Assembly (NCBI RefSeq): GCF_039533965.1
Contig: NZ_BAAAUN010000001.1
Coordinates: forward strand, 248,001 to 312,000
Reading direction: 5' to 3'
Length of the DNA: 64,000 nt
Source of the DNA: Microbacterium luteolum
GTDB taxonomy: Bacteria > Actinomycetota > Actinomycetes > Actinomycetales > Microbacteriaceae
Both the position numbers and the translations under genes were made by a program. Under the pieces are notes generated by a model, which worked only from the letters and a program-made list of their open reading frames with translations, had not been told where the DNA came from and searched no databases. Positions 11,208 through 19,876 of the stretch are shown one piece after another. How positions within the stretch are numbered: the stretch's first letter is position 1; every line of letters starts with the position of its first letter.

Positions 11208-11260
11208 GTTGGCACGTGATGTCGGAAGGCCGAGGCGATTCCGACGTGAGGTGTGTCAAT
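11208..11260. repeat. Palindromic intergenic repeat, copy 2 (diverged)
   Basis: A second unit of similar size begins with the same GTTGGCAC (11208-11215) and ends GTGTCAAT (11253-11260), pairing with two G-U wobbles. Its inner stem is a perfect GTCGGAA (11221-11227) with TTCCGAC (11239-11245). Shared ends and a shared CGGAA/TTCCG core with copy 1 suggest a repeat family. Confidence 0.6.
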
Positions 11261-11297
11261 CCCGCGGGGAGGGGTGGGCGGCTCGCCGGGCCTCCGC

Positions 11298-11990
11298 TCA
11301 GTCGCGCGGCTTCACGATCGGGATGGCGCCGGTCTCGGCGGCGACCTTGCGGCGATAGATGCGTCGCTGCTCCGGGAGCGAGACGTCGAAGCTCACCGCG
11401 AGCACACGGATCACGGCGGTCACCACGATGCCGATGATCGCGGCGAGTGTGATCGACATGCCGAAGCCGTTCGCGATCACGATGAACGCGCACCCGGCGC
11501 CGGCGGCGACGGCGTACAGCGAACCCACGTGCATGATCGCGGTCGGAAGACCCATCAGCATGTCGCGCAGCACGCTGCCGCCGACCGCGGCGCAGACGCC
11601 GATGAAGACGGCGGGAACCTCCGGAATCCCGAAGGCCAGAGCCTTGCTCGTCCCGAAAGCGCCGAACATTCCGATGACGACCGCATCGAGCACGACGATC
11701 ACGGTGTTCAGGCGGCTGAAGAGCCCCGCGAGGAGCATCCCGAAGAGCGCTGCTCCGGTGGCCGTGACGAGATACCACTGATTCTGCAGAGTCGCCGGCG
11801 TCTGACCGAGCAGGATGTCGCGGATCAGACCGCCGCCCATGCCGATCATGATGCCGATGATCGCCACGCCCAGCCAGTCGAGGCGCCGCTGCCCCTGGAA
11901 CCCGGAGGCGAAAAGTGCGCCCTGCACCCCGCCGAGGCCGACACCGAGGAGGTCCGCCCACAGCGGAATGGTGAAGAGCGGTTCGGTCAC
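11298..11990 (-). CDS. TRIC-like / UPF0126 membrane protein
   Basis: 230-residue polytopic membrane protein of the bacterial TRIC cation channel/UPF0126 family. It has seven or so hydrophobic segments in two repeated halves, each with a glycine-rich GGxxRD signature: [12 protein letters not shown] in the first and [12 protein letters not shown] in the second. GTG 11990 is preferred: GGGAG lies just upstream and GAGAAT lies six bases before it. An in-frame upstream ATG would overlap recO. Family members conduct monovalent cations; the substrate here is not proven. It diverges from recO. Confidence 0.85.
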   Translation of the reverse strand: MTEPLFTIPLWADLLGVGLGGVQGALFASGFQGQRRLDWLGVAIIGIMIGMGGGLIRDILLGQTPATLQNQWYLVTATGAALFGMLLAGLFSRLNTVIVVLDAVVIGMFGAFGTSKALAFGIPEVPAVFIGVCAAVGGSVLRDMLMGLPTAIMHVGSLYAVAAGAGCAFIVIANGFGMSITLAAIIGIVVTAVIRVLAVSFDVSLPEQRRIYRRKVAAETGAIPIVKPRD

Positions 11991-12012
11991 GCTCCCATTC
12001 TCGCGCACGGAG

Positions 12013-12018
12013 GATAAT
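12013..12018 (+). promoter_or_regulatory. -10 element GATAAT for leaderless recO
   Basis: GATAAT ends six bases before GTG 12025. Eleven bases to its left, on the other strand, GAGAAT (complement of 11997-12002) lies six bases before the TRIC-like gene's GTG, so the two divergent promoters are packed into 34 bases. Confidence 0.5.
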
Positions 12019-12024
12019 CGAAGG

Positions 12025-12768
12025 GTGCCCACCTACCGAGACGAAGTGGTGATCCTGCGCACCCACAAGCTGGGCGAGGCGGATCGCATCGTCACCATGC
12101 TGTCGCGTCGGCACGGCAAGGTGCGGGCGGTGGCGAAGGGCGTGCGCCGCACCTCGTCGAAGTTCGGCTCGCGGCTGGAGCCCTTCATGGTCGCCGACGT
12201 GCAGCTCTACCAGGGTCGCTCGCTCGACATCGTGCAGCAGGCGGAGTCGCTGGGCTCGTACGGCACCGACATCGCCGCGCACTACGACCGCTTCACCTCG
12301 GCCAACGCGATGGTCGAGACCGCCGACCGGCTGAGTGATTCCGAGGCGACGCCCGAGCAGTATCTGCTCCTCGTCGGCGGCCTGCGCGCGCTCTCGCGGG
12401 GCGAGCACGTGCCGCGCAGCATCCTGGACTCCTACCTTCTACGCGTCATGTCCCTGTCGGGATGGGCGCCCTCGCTCGACGACTGCGCCCGATGCGCGGC
12501 GCCCGGACCGCACAGCACCTTCGTCGCTCAGCTGGGCGGACTCGTGTGCGTGAACGATGCGCCGGCCGGGAGCCCCCGCATCGCCGAACGCACGCTCGAA
12601 CTGCTCCGCGCGCTGATCCGAGGCGACTGGGAGTTCATCGACGCGGCGTCTCCTGCCGAGTCGGCTGCCGCGGCCGGACTGGTCGGCGCCTACGCCCAGT
12701 GGCACCTGGAGCGCGGCATCCGCTCGCTCTCGCACGTTTCCGACATCCGAGGAGAAGGAGCACGGTGA
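12025..12768 (+). CDS. recO: DNA repair protein RecO
   Basis: RecFOR-pathway mediator that binds SSB-coated DNA and loads RecA; 247 residues. An N-terminal OB-fold ([20 protein letters not shown], then [13 protein letters not shown]) is followed by a helical C-terminal domain with a partial zinc-ribbon (CARC near residue 153, then a third Cys in LVCVND). GTG 12025 is supported by a GATAAT -10 six bases upstream, so the mRNA is probably leaderless. It overlaps uppS (GTGA) and forms an operon with it. Confidence 0.94.
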   Translation: MPTYRDEVVILRTHKLGEADRIVTMLSRRHGKVRAVAKGVRRTSSKFGSRLEPFMVADVQLYQGRSLDIVQQAESLGSYGTDIAAHYDRFTSANAMVETADRLSDSEATPEQYLLLVGGLRALSRGEHVPRSILDSYLLRVMSLSGWAPSLDDCARCAAPGPHSTFVAQLGGLVCVNDAPAGSPRIAERTLELLRALIRGDWEFIDAASPAESAAAAGLVGAYAQWHLERGIRSLSHVSDIRGEGAR

Positions 12769-13568
12769 CTCCCAAGCCCTACACGCACAAGGATGCCGTG
12801 GCTTATCGCCCTCTCGACTGGACGGGTGTGCACCCGCCAGCGTTCCCTGCGGTGCCCGAGCACGTCGCGATCGTCATGGACGGCAACGGCCGCTGGGCGA
12901 ACCGCCGCGGCCTGAACCGCGTCGAAGGACACAAGGCCGGCGAGGAGGTGCTCCTCGACGTCGTCGCCGGTGCGATCCAGGCTGGAGTGAAGCACCTGTC
13001 CGTGTACGCGTTCTCCACCGAGAACTGGGCGCGCTCTCCCGAGGAGGTGCGCTTCCTGATGGGATACAACCGCGATGTGCTGCACCGCCGACGCGACCAG
13101 CTGAACGAGTGGGGCGTGCGGGTGCGCTGGGCCGGACGGAAGCCGCGGCTGTGGGGCAGCGTCATCAAGGAGCTGCAGTACGCCGAGCAGCTCACGCGCG
13201 ACAACGACGTGCTCACGCTCACCATGTGCGTCAATTACGGCGGACGGATCGAGCTCGTCGACGCGATGCGCTCGATCGCCGCTGATGTCGCCGCGGGGAG
13301 GGTGAAGCCGAACGCGATCAGCGAGAAGATGATCCGCCGCCACCTCTATGTGCCCGACATGCCCGACGTCGACCTCTTCGTGCGGAGTTCGGGGGAGCAG
13401 CGCACCTCGAACTTCCTGCTGTGGGAATCGGCGTATGCCGAGATGGTGTTCCTCGACACGCTGTGGCCCGACTTCTCCCGCGAGGAGCTGTGGCGGGCGA
13501 TCGGCATCTACCTGTCGCGCGACCGTCGCTTCGGGGGAGCCGTCGACGCGCCCGACGCGTCGGCCTGA
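12765..13568 (+). CDS. uppS: Isoprenyl transferase (polyprenyl diphosphate synthase)
   Basis: Cis-prenyltransferase of 267 residues that makes the polyprenyl diphosphate lipid carrier for cell-wall synthesis. The catalytic Asp and diphosphate loop are in [15 protein letters not shown] (about residues 32-46), with EGHKAGEE following, [15 protein letters not shown] in the middle and the C-terminal [20 protein letters not shown] signature. GTG 12765 is preceded by GGAGAAGGAG (12751-12760). Whether the product is C50 or C55 cannot be read from sequence. Its last 61 bases overlap a convergent gene. Confidence 0.96.
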   Translation: MTPKPYTHKDAVAYRPLDWTGVHPPAFPAVPEHVAIVMDGNGRWANRRGLNRVEGHKAGEEVLLDVVAGAIQAGVKHLSVYAFSTENWARSPEEVRFLMGYNRDVLHRRRDQLNEWGVRVRWAGRKPRLWGSVIKELQYAEQLTRDNDVLTLTMCVNYGGRIELVDAMRSIAADVAAGRVKPNAISEKMIRRHLYVPDMPDVDLFVRSSGEQRTSNFLLWESAYAEMVFLDTLWPDFSREELWRAIGIYLSRDRRFGGAVDAPDASA

Positions 13569-14119
13569 GCGCGGAGCCACTTCTCGGTCTCGCGAGGATG
13601 CCGCAGGCGCACGATCGTGAGGTGCGGGAAACGCTCCGAGATCGTCGGCATCCGCTCCTCCCACGTGCGAAGCGTCTTCGTCTGCCACCGGAGGATGTTC
13701 TGCTCGGGATCGCGATTGAGCAGGTTCCACGGCCCCTTCTCGCGGTTGCCGTTCCACAGTTCTCGCCGCAGGATGCCGCGGGCGAGAGTCCGACGGATCA
13801 GCCGCGCACGCACCACGCGGTAGGGATAGTCGAGCCAGACCGCCAGCTGGGCACGGGGCGTCAGGATCTCGTCGGTGCCCTTGCTCGTGTACTGCCACTC
13901 CGTCACCCAGCGGTCCTCGGCCGCGAACGCGCGCACGTCGTCGAGGAACTCCGGTCGCGGTGTCCAGTTCGGCCCATGGAACAGCGCGTCGATCTCGACG
14001 TGCTGCAGTCCCCATGCGTCACCGATGCGGCCGGCGAGCGTCGTCTTTCCCGACCCGGATACTCCGGCGATCAGTACTCGCTCCGGTCTGAGCGGTAGCG
14101 GATCGTCGGCGGAGAGCAT
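13508..14119 (-). CDS. P-loop adenylate-kinase-like protein (topology-modulation type)
   Basis: 203-residue P-loop protein resembling adenylate kinase-like 'DNA topology modulation' (FlaR) proteins. Walker A is [13 protein letters not shown] (residues about 17-29). [13 protein letters not shown] and the C-terminal [11 protein letters not shown] match this group. It probably phosphorylates a small molecule or nucleotide, but the substrate is unknown. Its last 20 codons are antisense to the end of uppS; that tail is low-complexity (Ala/Ser/Pro then Arg) and may have arisen by read-through to a new stop. Confidence 0.8.
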   Translation of the reverse strand: MLSADDPLPLRPERVLIAGVSGSGKTTLAGRIGDAWGLQHVEIDALFHGPNWTPRPEFLDDVRAFAAEDRWVTEWQYTSKGTDEILTPRAQLAVWLDYPYRVVRARLIRRTLARGILRRELWNGNREKGPWNLLNRDPEQNILRWQTKTLRTWEERMPTISERFPHLTIVRLRHPRETEKWLRAQADASGASTAPPKRRSRDR

Positions 14120-14208
14120 CCGGAAATCCTATCGATCGCGGGGATTCGTCGCCCTGGACCTGAGCATGTCCCGGAATAGCTCACAGAACCATGCGGTTGG
14201 ATGAAGGT

Positions 14209-14901
14209 GTGAGCGAACCCATCTCGATCGACATCTGGTCCGACATCGCCTGCCCATGGTGCTACATCGGCAAGCGCAATCTGGAGAAGGGCCTCGAAGC
14301 CGTCTCCGCCGACGAGGACGCCCCGGAGGTCACCGTCACCTTCCACTCCTTCGAGCTCTCGCCCGACACCCCCGTCGACTTCGACGGCGATGAGATCGAC
14401 TTCCTGGCCGGCCACAAGGGGATGCCGCGGGCACAGGTCGAGCAGATGCTGTCGAACGTCACCGGCGTCGCGGCGAACGCGGGCCTCGAGTACCGCTTCG
14501 ACCTCCTGCAGCACACCAACACCGTCAAGGCGCACGAGCTGCTCCACTTCGCGAAGGCCGAGGGCCTTCAGCACGCGATGGAGGAGCGCCTGATGTCGGC
14601 GTACTTCACCGAGGGCAAGCACGTCGGCCGCATCGACGACCTCGTCGCTCTCGCGGTCGAGGTCGGTCTCGACGCCGATGGCGCGCGGCAGGCTCTCGAG
14701 AGCGAGACCTACCTCCCCGCCGTCCGTCAGGACCAGGCGCAGGCGCAGGCCTACGGCATCCAGGGCGTGCCGTTCTTCGTCATCGACGGCCAGTACGGCA
14801 TCTCCGGCGCTCAGCCTCCCGAGGCGTTCGAGAACGTCCTCCGCGATCTCTGGGCGAAGCGCGGAGAGACCGAGGACGAGACCGAGCCCGCGGCGGTCTA
14901 G
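14209..14901 (+). CDS. DsbA family oxidoreductase (FrnE-like)
   Basis: 230-residue cytosolic thioredoxin-fold protein with a helical insertion. The active site is CPWC (in SDIACPWCYIGK, residues about 10-21) and the cis-Pro loop is GIQGVPFFVID near residue 180. There is no signal peptide, which fits the FrnE/2-hydroxychromene-isomerase-like branch rather than periplasmic DsbA. GTG 14209 is chosen because the family begins at SEPISIDIWSD; ATG 14191 would add six residues. Its stop overlaps the stop of the convergent glutathione peroxidase in the palindrome CTAG. Confidence 0.88.
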   Translation: MSEPISIDIWSDIACPWCYIGKRNLEKGLEAVSADEDAPEVTVTFHSFELSPDTPVDFDGDEIDFLAGHKGMPRAQVEQMLSNVTGVAANAGLEYRFDLLQHTNTVKAHELLHFAKAEGLQHAMEERLMSAYFTEGKHVGRIDDLVALAVEVGLDADGARQALESETYLPAVRQDQAQAQAYGIQGVPFFVIDGQYGISGAQPPEAFENVLRDLWAKRGETEDETEPAAV

Positions 14902-15392
14902 CGGGTCAGGGCCGCTTCGATCGCGCTGACGATCTCGGGGGCGTCCGGCTTCTGCTTCGGGCGGAAGCGCAGAACCTCGCCGTCCGGCAGCACGAGGAAC
15001 TTCTCGAAGTTCCACTCGACGCGGCCCGCCTTGCCGCCGGCATCCGGGGCCTCCTTGAGAGCCTTGTAGAGCTCGGAGGCGTTCTTGCCGTTCACTTTCA
15101 CCTTGTCGTTCACCGGGAACGAGACACCATAGGTCGTCGAGCAGAACTCGAGGATCTCGTCGACGGAACCCGGCTCCTGACCGAAGAACTGGTTGCACGG
15201 GAAGCCCACGACGCTGAAGCCGCGGTCACCGTAGAGGCGCTGCAGCTCCTCGAGCTGCTCGTACTGCGGGGTGAGGCCGCACTTGGAGGCGACGTTCACC
15301 ACGAGCACCACGTCGGCACCGAGGTCGTCGAGCGTCTTCTCGTTGCCCTGGGCGTCGGTGAACGGGATCGAACGGAGCGCAGAATCGGTCAT
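14898..15392 (-). CDS. Glutathione peroxidase family thiol peroxidase
   Basis: 164-residue thioredoxin-fold peroxidase. The peroxidatic Cys is in NVASKCGLTPQY (residues about 33-44), with the catalytic Gln/Trp partners in GFPCNQFFGQEPG and WNFEKFLV. The Cys in GFPCNQ is the usual resolving Cys of thioredoxin-dependent members. Actinobacteria lack glutathione, so electrons probably come from thioredoxin. TAAGCT (complement of 15399-15404) lies six bases before ATG 15392, pointing to a leaderless mRNA; a GTG at 15398 abuts that element and is therefore unlikely. Confidence 0.92.
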   Translation of the reverse strand: MTDSALRSIPFTDAQGNEKTLDDLGADVVLVVNVASKCGLTPQYEQLEELQRLYGDRGFSVVGFPCNQFFGQEPGSVDEILEFCSTTYGVSFPVNDKVKVNGKNASELYKALKEAPDAGGKAGRVEWNFEKFLVLPDGEVLRFRPKQKPDAPEIVSAIEAALTR

Positions 15393-15398
15393 ATTCAC

Positions 15399-15404
15399 AG
15401 CTTA
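15399..15404 (-). promoter_or_regulatory. -10 element TAAGCT for leaderless peroxidase gene
   Basis: On the minus strand TAAGCT fits TANNNT and ends six bases before ATG 15392, so the start codon would be at or beside the transcription start. Confidence 0.55.
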
Positions 15405-15451
15405 GGTCGCCGCATCCGCACCGGCTCCGCGTCTGGGAGAATGGAGGGGAC

Positions 15452-16606
15452 ATGACTCTCGCCACCGCCCCCGCCCGCCCGCTTCGCATCGGTCCGATCG
15501 ACCTCGACGTGCCGGTCGTCCTCGCGCCCATGGCGGGCATCACCAACACCGCATTCCGTCGTCTGTGCCGCGAGTACGGTGCGGGGCTCTACGTCAGCGA
15601 GATGATCACGTCGAGGGCGCTCGTCGAGCGCAACGAGACCACGATGCGCCTGATCCGGCACCACGAGTCCGAGACCCCGCGATCGATCCAGCTCTACGGC
15701 GTCGATCCCGGGACCATCGCCGAGGCCGTGCGGATCATCGTCGCCGAGGATCACGCCGACCACATCGACCTGAATTTCGGATGCCCGGTGCCGAAGGTCA
15801 CGCGCCGCGGCGGGGGAGCGGCGCTCCCATGGAAGTCGAAGCTGTTCGCCGACATCGTCGACCAGGCCGTCAAGGCCGCCGGTTCCATCCCGTTGACGGT
15901 GAAGATGCGCAAGGGCATCGACCGCGACCACCTGACCTTCCTCGAGGCCGGACGCGCCGCCGAAGACGCCGGCGCCGCAGCCGTCGCGCTCCATGCCCGC
16001 ACGGCGAGCGAGTTCTACTCGGGGCACGCCGACTGGAACGCGATCGGCGAACTCAAGCAGGCGGTCACGAGCATTCCGGTGCTCGGGAACGGCGACATCT
16101 GGTCGGCCGACGACGCGGTGCGCATGATGGAGCAGACGGACTGCGATGGCGTCGTCGTCGGCCGCGGCTGCCTCGGCCGCCCCTGGCTCTTCGGCGAACT
16201 GGCCGCCGCCTTCGGCGCAGAATCGCACCCGGTCGATGCAACGCTCGGCTTCGTCGCGAACGCCTTCCGCCGGCACGCTCAGCTCCTCGTCGAGTTCTTC
16301 GACGAGGAGGACCGCGGATGCCGTGACATCCGCAAGCACGTCTCCTGGTACTTCAAGGGCTATCCGGTCGGCGGAGACATCCGCACCGGACTCGCCACCG
16401 CATCCAGCCTCGCGGAGATCGACGACCTGCTCGGCCGGCTCGATCACACCGCACCGTACCCGGGTGCCGATGCGGAGGGCCAGCGCGGACGCTCCGGCCA
16501 TCCGAAGCGGACGGCCCTGCCGGACAAGTGGCTGGAGTCGCGGGAGATCGAGTCGTCGGCCTCCGAGATGATGCGTGGAGCGGAGATCGAGAACAGTGGT
16601 GGCTGA
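15452..16606 (+). CDS. dusB: tRNA-dihydrouridine synthase B
   Basis: FMN enzyme reducing uridine to dihydrouridine in tRNA D-loops; 384 residues. The barrel start is VVLAPMAGITNTAFRRL, the catalytic Cys is in NFGCPVPKVTRRGGGAAL (residues about 108-125), and the FMN phosphate site is VLGNGDIW followed by GVVVGRGCLGRPWLF. The start ATG is preceded by GGAGGGG (15443-15449). It overlaps dgt, and dusB-dgt-dnaG form one transcription unit. Confidence 0.96.
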   Translation: MTLATAPARPLRIGPIDLDVPVVLAPMAGITNTAFRRLCREYGAGLYVSEMITSRALVERNETTMRLIRHHESETPRSIQLYGVDPGTIAEAVRIIVAEDHADHIDLNFGCPVPKVTRRGGGAALPWKSKLFADIVDQAVKAAGSIPLTVKMRKGIDRDHLTFLEAGRAAEDAGAAAVALHARTASEFYSGHADWNAIGELKQAVTSIPVLGNGDIWSADDAVRMMEQTDCDGVVVGRGCLGRPWLFGELAAAFGAESHPVDATLGFVANAFRRHAQLLVEFFDEEDRGCRDIRKHVSWYFKGYPVGGDIRTGLATASSLAEIDDLLGRLDHTAPYPGADAEGQRGRSGHPKRTALPDKWLESREIESSASEMMRGAEIENSGG

Positions 16607-17981
16607 CACTCAGGCCGGTGCGCGGACCGACGGTTACGACTCCCGTGACGCCGAGCGCTTCTTCGCGGAGACGCACCGCTCCGAGCGCGACGATTTCGCC
16701 CGCGACCGCGCCCGTGTGCTGCACTCGGCGGCGCTGCGCCGCCTCGCCGCGAAGACGCAGGTCCTGAGCCCCGCGAGCACAGCCGACTTCGCGCGCAACC
16801 GCCTGACGCACTCGCTCGAGGTCGCGCAGGTCGGTCGCGAGCTCGCCACGGCCCTCGGCGTCTCGGCCGACGTCGTCGACACGGCCTGCCTGAGCCACGA
16901 CCTCGGCCATCCGCCGTTCGGCCACAACGGCGAGCGCGCGCTCAACGAGTGGGCCGAGAACATCGGCGGGTTCGAGGGCAACGCCCAGTCGTTGCGCATC
17001 CTGACGCGGCTCGAAGCCAAGGTCCTCGACGACGACGACCACTCGGTCGGACTCAACCTCACGCGGGCGAGTCTCGACGCGACGTGCAAGTACCCCTGGA
17101 CCGTCGACAGCCCGGTCCCCGATCCGGGCGGTCGACTCAAGTTCGGCGTCTACCCCGAGGACGAGGCCGTGTTCCGGTGGATGCGCGAAGGCGCCCCCGG
17201 GCGCCTCCGCTGCATCGAGGCCGAGATCATGGATCTCTCCGACGACATCGCGTACTCCGTGCATGACTTCGAGGACGCGATCGTCAACGGCTACGTCGAC
17301 GTCGCCCAGCTCGCGGATCCGCGCGGTCACGATGCCCTCGTCGGCCGCATCCAGCAGTGGGTCGGCTACGACTTCACCCGTGACGAGCTCGCCGACGCCC
17401 TCTACCGGCTGGCGTCGCAGTCGATGTGGCTCCCGTCCTTCGACCGGTCGCGTCAGGCCCTCGCCCGTCTGAAGAACCTGACCAGCGATCTGATCGGGCG
17501 CTTCGCGCGTGCCTCCGTCTCGGCCACCCGCGACGCGTATGGCGGCAGCAATCTCGTGCGTTACAACGCCCACGTCGTCGTGCCCCGTGTCGTGGAGGCG
17601 GAGATCGCGGTGCTCAAGGGCATCATGGGACAGGCGATCGTCACGATCGATGCGCGCAAGGGCGTCTACAAGGAGCAGCGGCGTGTGCTGAAGAGGCTCG
17701 CCGACTCGCTGTGGTCGACCGATGCACTCTGGTCGGCGGGGGCCGACGTGCTCGAGCCCGCGTTCGCGGCGGACTTCGTCGCCGCGGTCGACGATGCCGA
17801 GCGCGCACGGGTCGTGGTCGACCAGATCGCGAGCCTCACCGATCAGAGCGCGATCGACTGGCACAACCGTCTGGTGGGCGAGATCGACCCCGCCGAGGTC
17901 GGCATCTGGACGCCGCGGCACGCCCGTGCGAGGGCAGGCGCGCACGCCGAGAGGCGGCCCGTCGCCGAAGGGGTGGGCTGA
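16596..17981 (+). CDS. dgt: Deoxyguanosinetriphosphate triphosphohydrolase-like protein
   Basis: HD-domain dNTP triphosphohydrolase (461 residues) releasing tripolyphosphate from dGTP or related dNTPs. Metal ligands are in NRLTHSLEVAQVGREL and CLSHDLGHPPFGHNGE (residues about 67-115), with the later MDLSDDIAYSVHDFEDA signature. GTG 16596 and GTG 16599 are both possible; the nearest GGAG (16582-16585) favours 16596. It overlaps dusB by 11 bases and dnaG by one base, matching the conserved dgt-dnaG order in actinobacteria. Confidence 0.94.
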   Translation: MVADTQAGARTDGYDSRDAERFFAETHRSERDDFARDRARVLHSAALRRLAAKTQVLSPASTADFARNRLTHSLEVAQVGRELATALGVSADVVDTACLSHDLGHPPFGHNGERALNEWAENIGGFEGNAQSLRILTRLEAKVLDDDDHSVGLNLTRASLDATCKYPWTVDSPVPDPGGRLKFGVYPEDEAVFRWMREGAPGRLRCIEAEIMDLSDDIAYSVHDFEDAIVNGYVDVAQLADPRGHDALVGRIQQWVGYDFTRDELADALYRLASQSMWLPSFDRSRQALARLKNLTSDLIGRFARASVSATRDAYGGSNLVRYNAHVVVPRVVEAEIAVLKGIMGQAIVTIDARKGVYKEQRRVLKRLADSLWSTDALWSAGADVLEPAFAADFVAAVDDAERARVVVDQIASLTDQSAIDWHNRLVGEIDPAEVGIWTPRHARARAGAHAERRPVAEGVG

Positions 17982-19840
17982 TGCCCCGCATCCGGCAGGC
18001 CGACGTCGACGAGGTCAAGGCGCGCACGAACATCGCCGACATCGTCGGCGAGCGCGTGGCGCTGAAGTCGGCCGGAGTCGGATCCCTCAAGGGGCTGTGC
18101 CCGTTCCACGACGAGAAGAGCCCGAGCTTCCACGTGCGGCAGCAGGTGGGCTACTACCACTGCTTCGGCTGCGGCGAGTCGGGGGACGTGTACTCGTTCC
18201 TCCGCGAGATGGACCACGTCAGCTTCTCGGAGGCGGTCGAGCGTCTCGCCGGTCGCATCGGCTACACGCTGCACTACGAAGACGGGGGAGCGGCGCCCGA
18301 GACCAGCGGACGCAGCCGCCTCTACGCGGCGAACACGGCCGCGGCGGAGTTCTTCCGCGCACAGCTGCTCTCTCCCGACGCCGAGGCCGGGCGGCGGTTC
18401 CTGGGCGAGCGCGGATTCGATTCCGGGGCCGCCGCGCATTTCGGTGTCGGCTTCGCTCCGCGCGGCTGGGACGGGATGCTCAAGGCGCTCACCGCGCAGG
18501 GCTTCACCCGTGAGGAGCTCGCCACCGCCGGCCTGGTCTCGACCGGACAGCGCGGCGTCTACGACCGGTTCCGCGGACGCCTGGTGTGGCCGATCCGCGA
18601 TGTCTCGGGGCAGACGATCGGCTTCGGCGCGCGCAAGCTCTTCGACGACGACCAGGGCCCGAAGTACCTCAACACGCCGGAGACGCCGATCTACAAGAAG
18701 GCGCAGGTGCTTTACGGGCTCGACCTCGCCAAGCGCGACATCTCCCGCGGAGACCCTCGCCGAGTCGTCGTGGTCGAGGGGTACACCGACGTCATGGCCT
18801 GCCATCTCGCGGGGCTGACGACGGCGATCGCGACCTGCGGCACCGCGTTCGGCACCGAGCACATCAAGGTGCTGCGCCGGGTGATGGGAGACGACAACGC
18901 CTCGGGCGAGGTCGTCTTCACGTTCGACGGCGATGAAGCCGGACAGAAGGCGGCGCTGCGTGCGTTCACCGAGGACGACCGGTTCAACGCGCAGACCTTC
19001 GTAGCGGTCGCGCCGGACAGCCTCGATCCGTGCGATCTGCGTCTGCAGCGCGGGGATGCCGCGGTGCGCGCGCTCATGGACGCCAAGGTGCCGATGTTCG
19101 AGTTCGCGATGGACCGGAAGCTCGGCGGCTTCGACCTCTCCACGGTCGAGGGGCGTGTGGGTGCACTTCGTGCGGCCTCGCCCATCGTCGCCGAGATCAG
19201 GGACCGGCTGCTGCGCCCCGGGTACGAGCGCGTGCTGGCCCGGCGTCTCGGGATGGATCCCACCGAGGTGCACAGCGAGGTGGAACGCGCCGCGCGTGGG
19301 GCCTCGCAGCAGCCCGCGGCACGGCGCGAGACGACGCAGGCCGATCCGGCGACCGGTATCGCCGCCGTCGCCCCCGTCACTCTCGCGAGCCTGCCCCGGA
19401 CGGCCGACGTCGCGGTCGAGCGCGATGCTCTGATGGGGGCCCTGCAGTACGGACACCAGGTCGACCAGACCCTCCTGAACCGCGCCCTCGGCGCGCCGTT
19501 CCGGACACCCGGGCTCGATGCCGTGCGCGAGGCAGTGGCATCCGCTCCCGACCGCACGAGGGCGGGCTGGGTGACGGACGCCGTCAACGGCGTGCGGGAG
19601 CCGTACCGGTCGCTGGCCGGCGAGCTGCTGATGACGCCGTTCCCCGCCAGGAACGAGGAGGGCGCCGTCGCCTCGACGACCGATCTCGCCCGTCGTCTCA
19701 TCCTCCGTCAGTTGGAGCGCGACAAGCAGGAGCTGCTCGGCGCGGTGCAGCGGGTCCCCGCGGAGTCCGACGGCGGTCGCGCCCTGCGTATGCGTCTGCG
19801 CGACATCGACGCAGAGCGTCAGAGGTTCGCCGAGTCGTAA
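17981..19840 (+). CDS. dnaG: DNA primase
   Basis: Synthesises RNA primers at the replication fork. The 619-residue protein has an N-terminal zinc domain (CPFHDEKSPSFHV ... YYHCFGCGESGD, residues about 40-70), the RNA polymerase core, TOPRIM motifs VVVEGYTDVMA and FTFDGDEAGQKA (residues about 263-317), and a helical helicase-binding C terminus. ATG 17981 shares a base with the dgt stop. Length is usual. Confidence 0.97.
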   Translation: MPRIRQADVDEVKARTNIADIVGERVALKSAGVGSLKGLCPFHDEKSPSFHVRQQVGYYHCFGCGESGDVYSFLREMDHVSFSEAVERLAGRIGYTLHYEDGGAAPETSGRSRLYAANTAAAEFFRAQLLSPDAEAGRRFLGERGFDSGAAAHFGVGFAPRGWDGMLKALTAQGFTREELATAGLVSTGQRGVYDRFRGRLVWPIRDVSGQTIGFGARKLFDDDQGPKYLNTPETPIYKKAQVLYGLDLAKRDISRGDPRRVVVVEGYTDVMACHLAGLTTAIATCGTAFGTEHIKVLRRVMGDDNASGEVVFTFDGDEAGQKAALRAFTEDDRFNAQTFVAVAPDSLDPCDLRLQRGDAAVRALMDAKVPMFEFAMDRKLGGFDLSTVEGRVGALRAASPIVAEIRDRLLRPGYERVLARRLGMDPTEVHSEVERAARGASQQPAARRETTQADPATGIAAVAPVTLASLPRTADVAVERDALMGALQYGHQVDQTLLNRALGAPFRTPGLDAVREAVASAPDRTRAGWVTDAVNGVREPYRSLAGELLMTPFPARNEEGAVASTTDLARRLILRQLERDKQELLGAVQRVPAESDGGRALRMRLRDIDAERQRFAES

Positions 19841-19876
19841 CGCGGCCAGCAGGTCCGCAGAGGGCAGGATGGAGTC

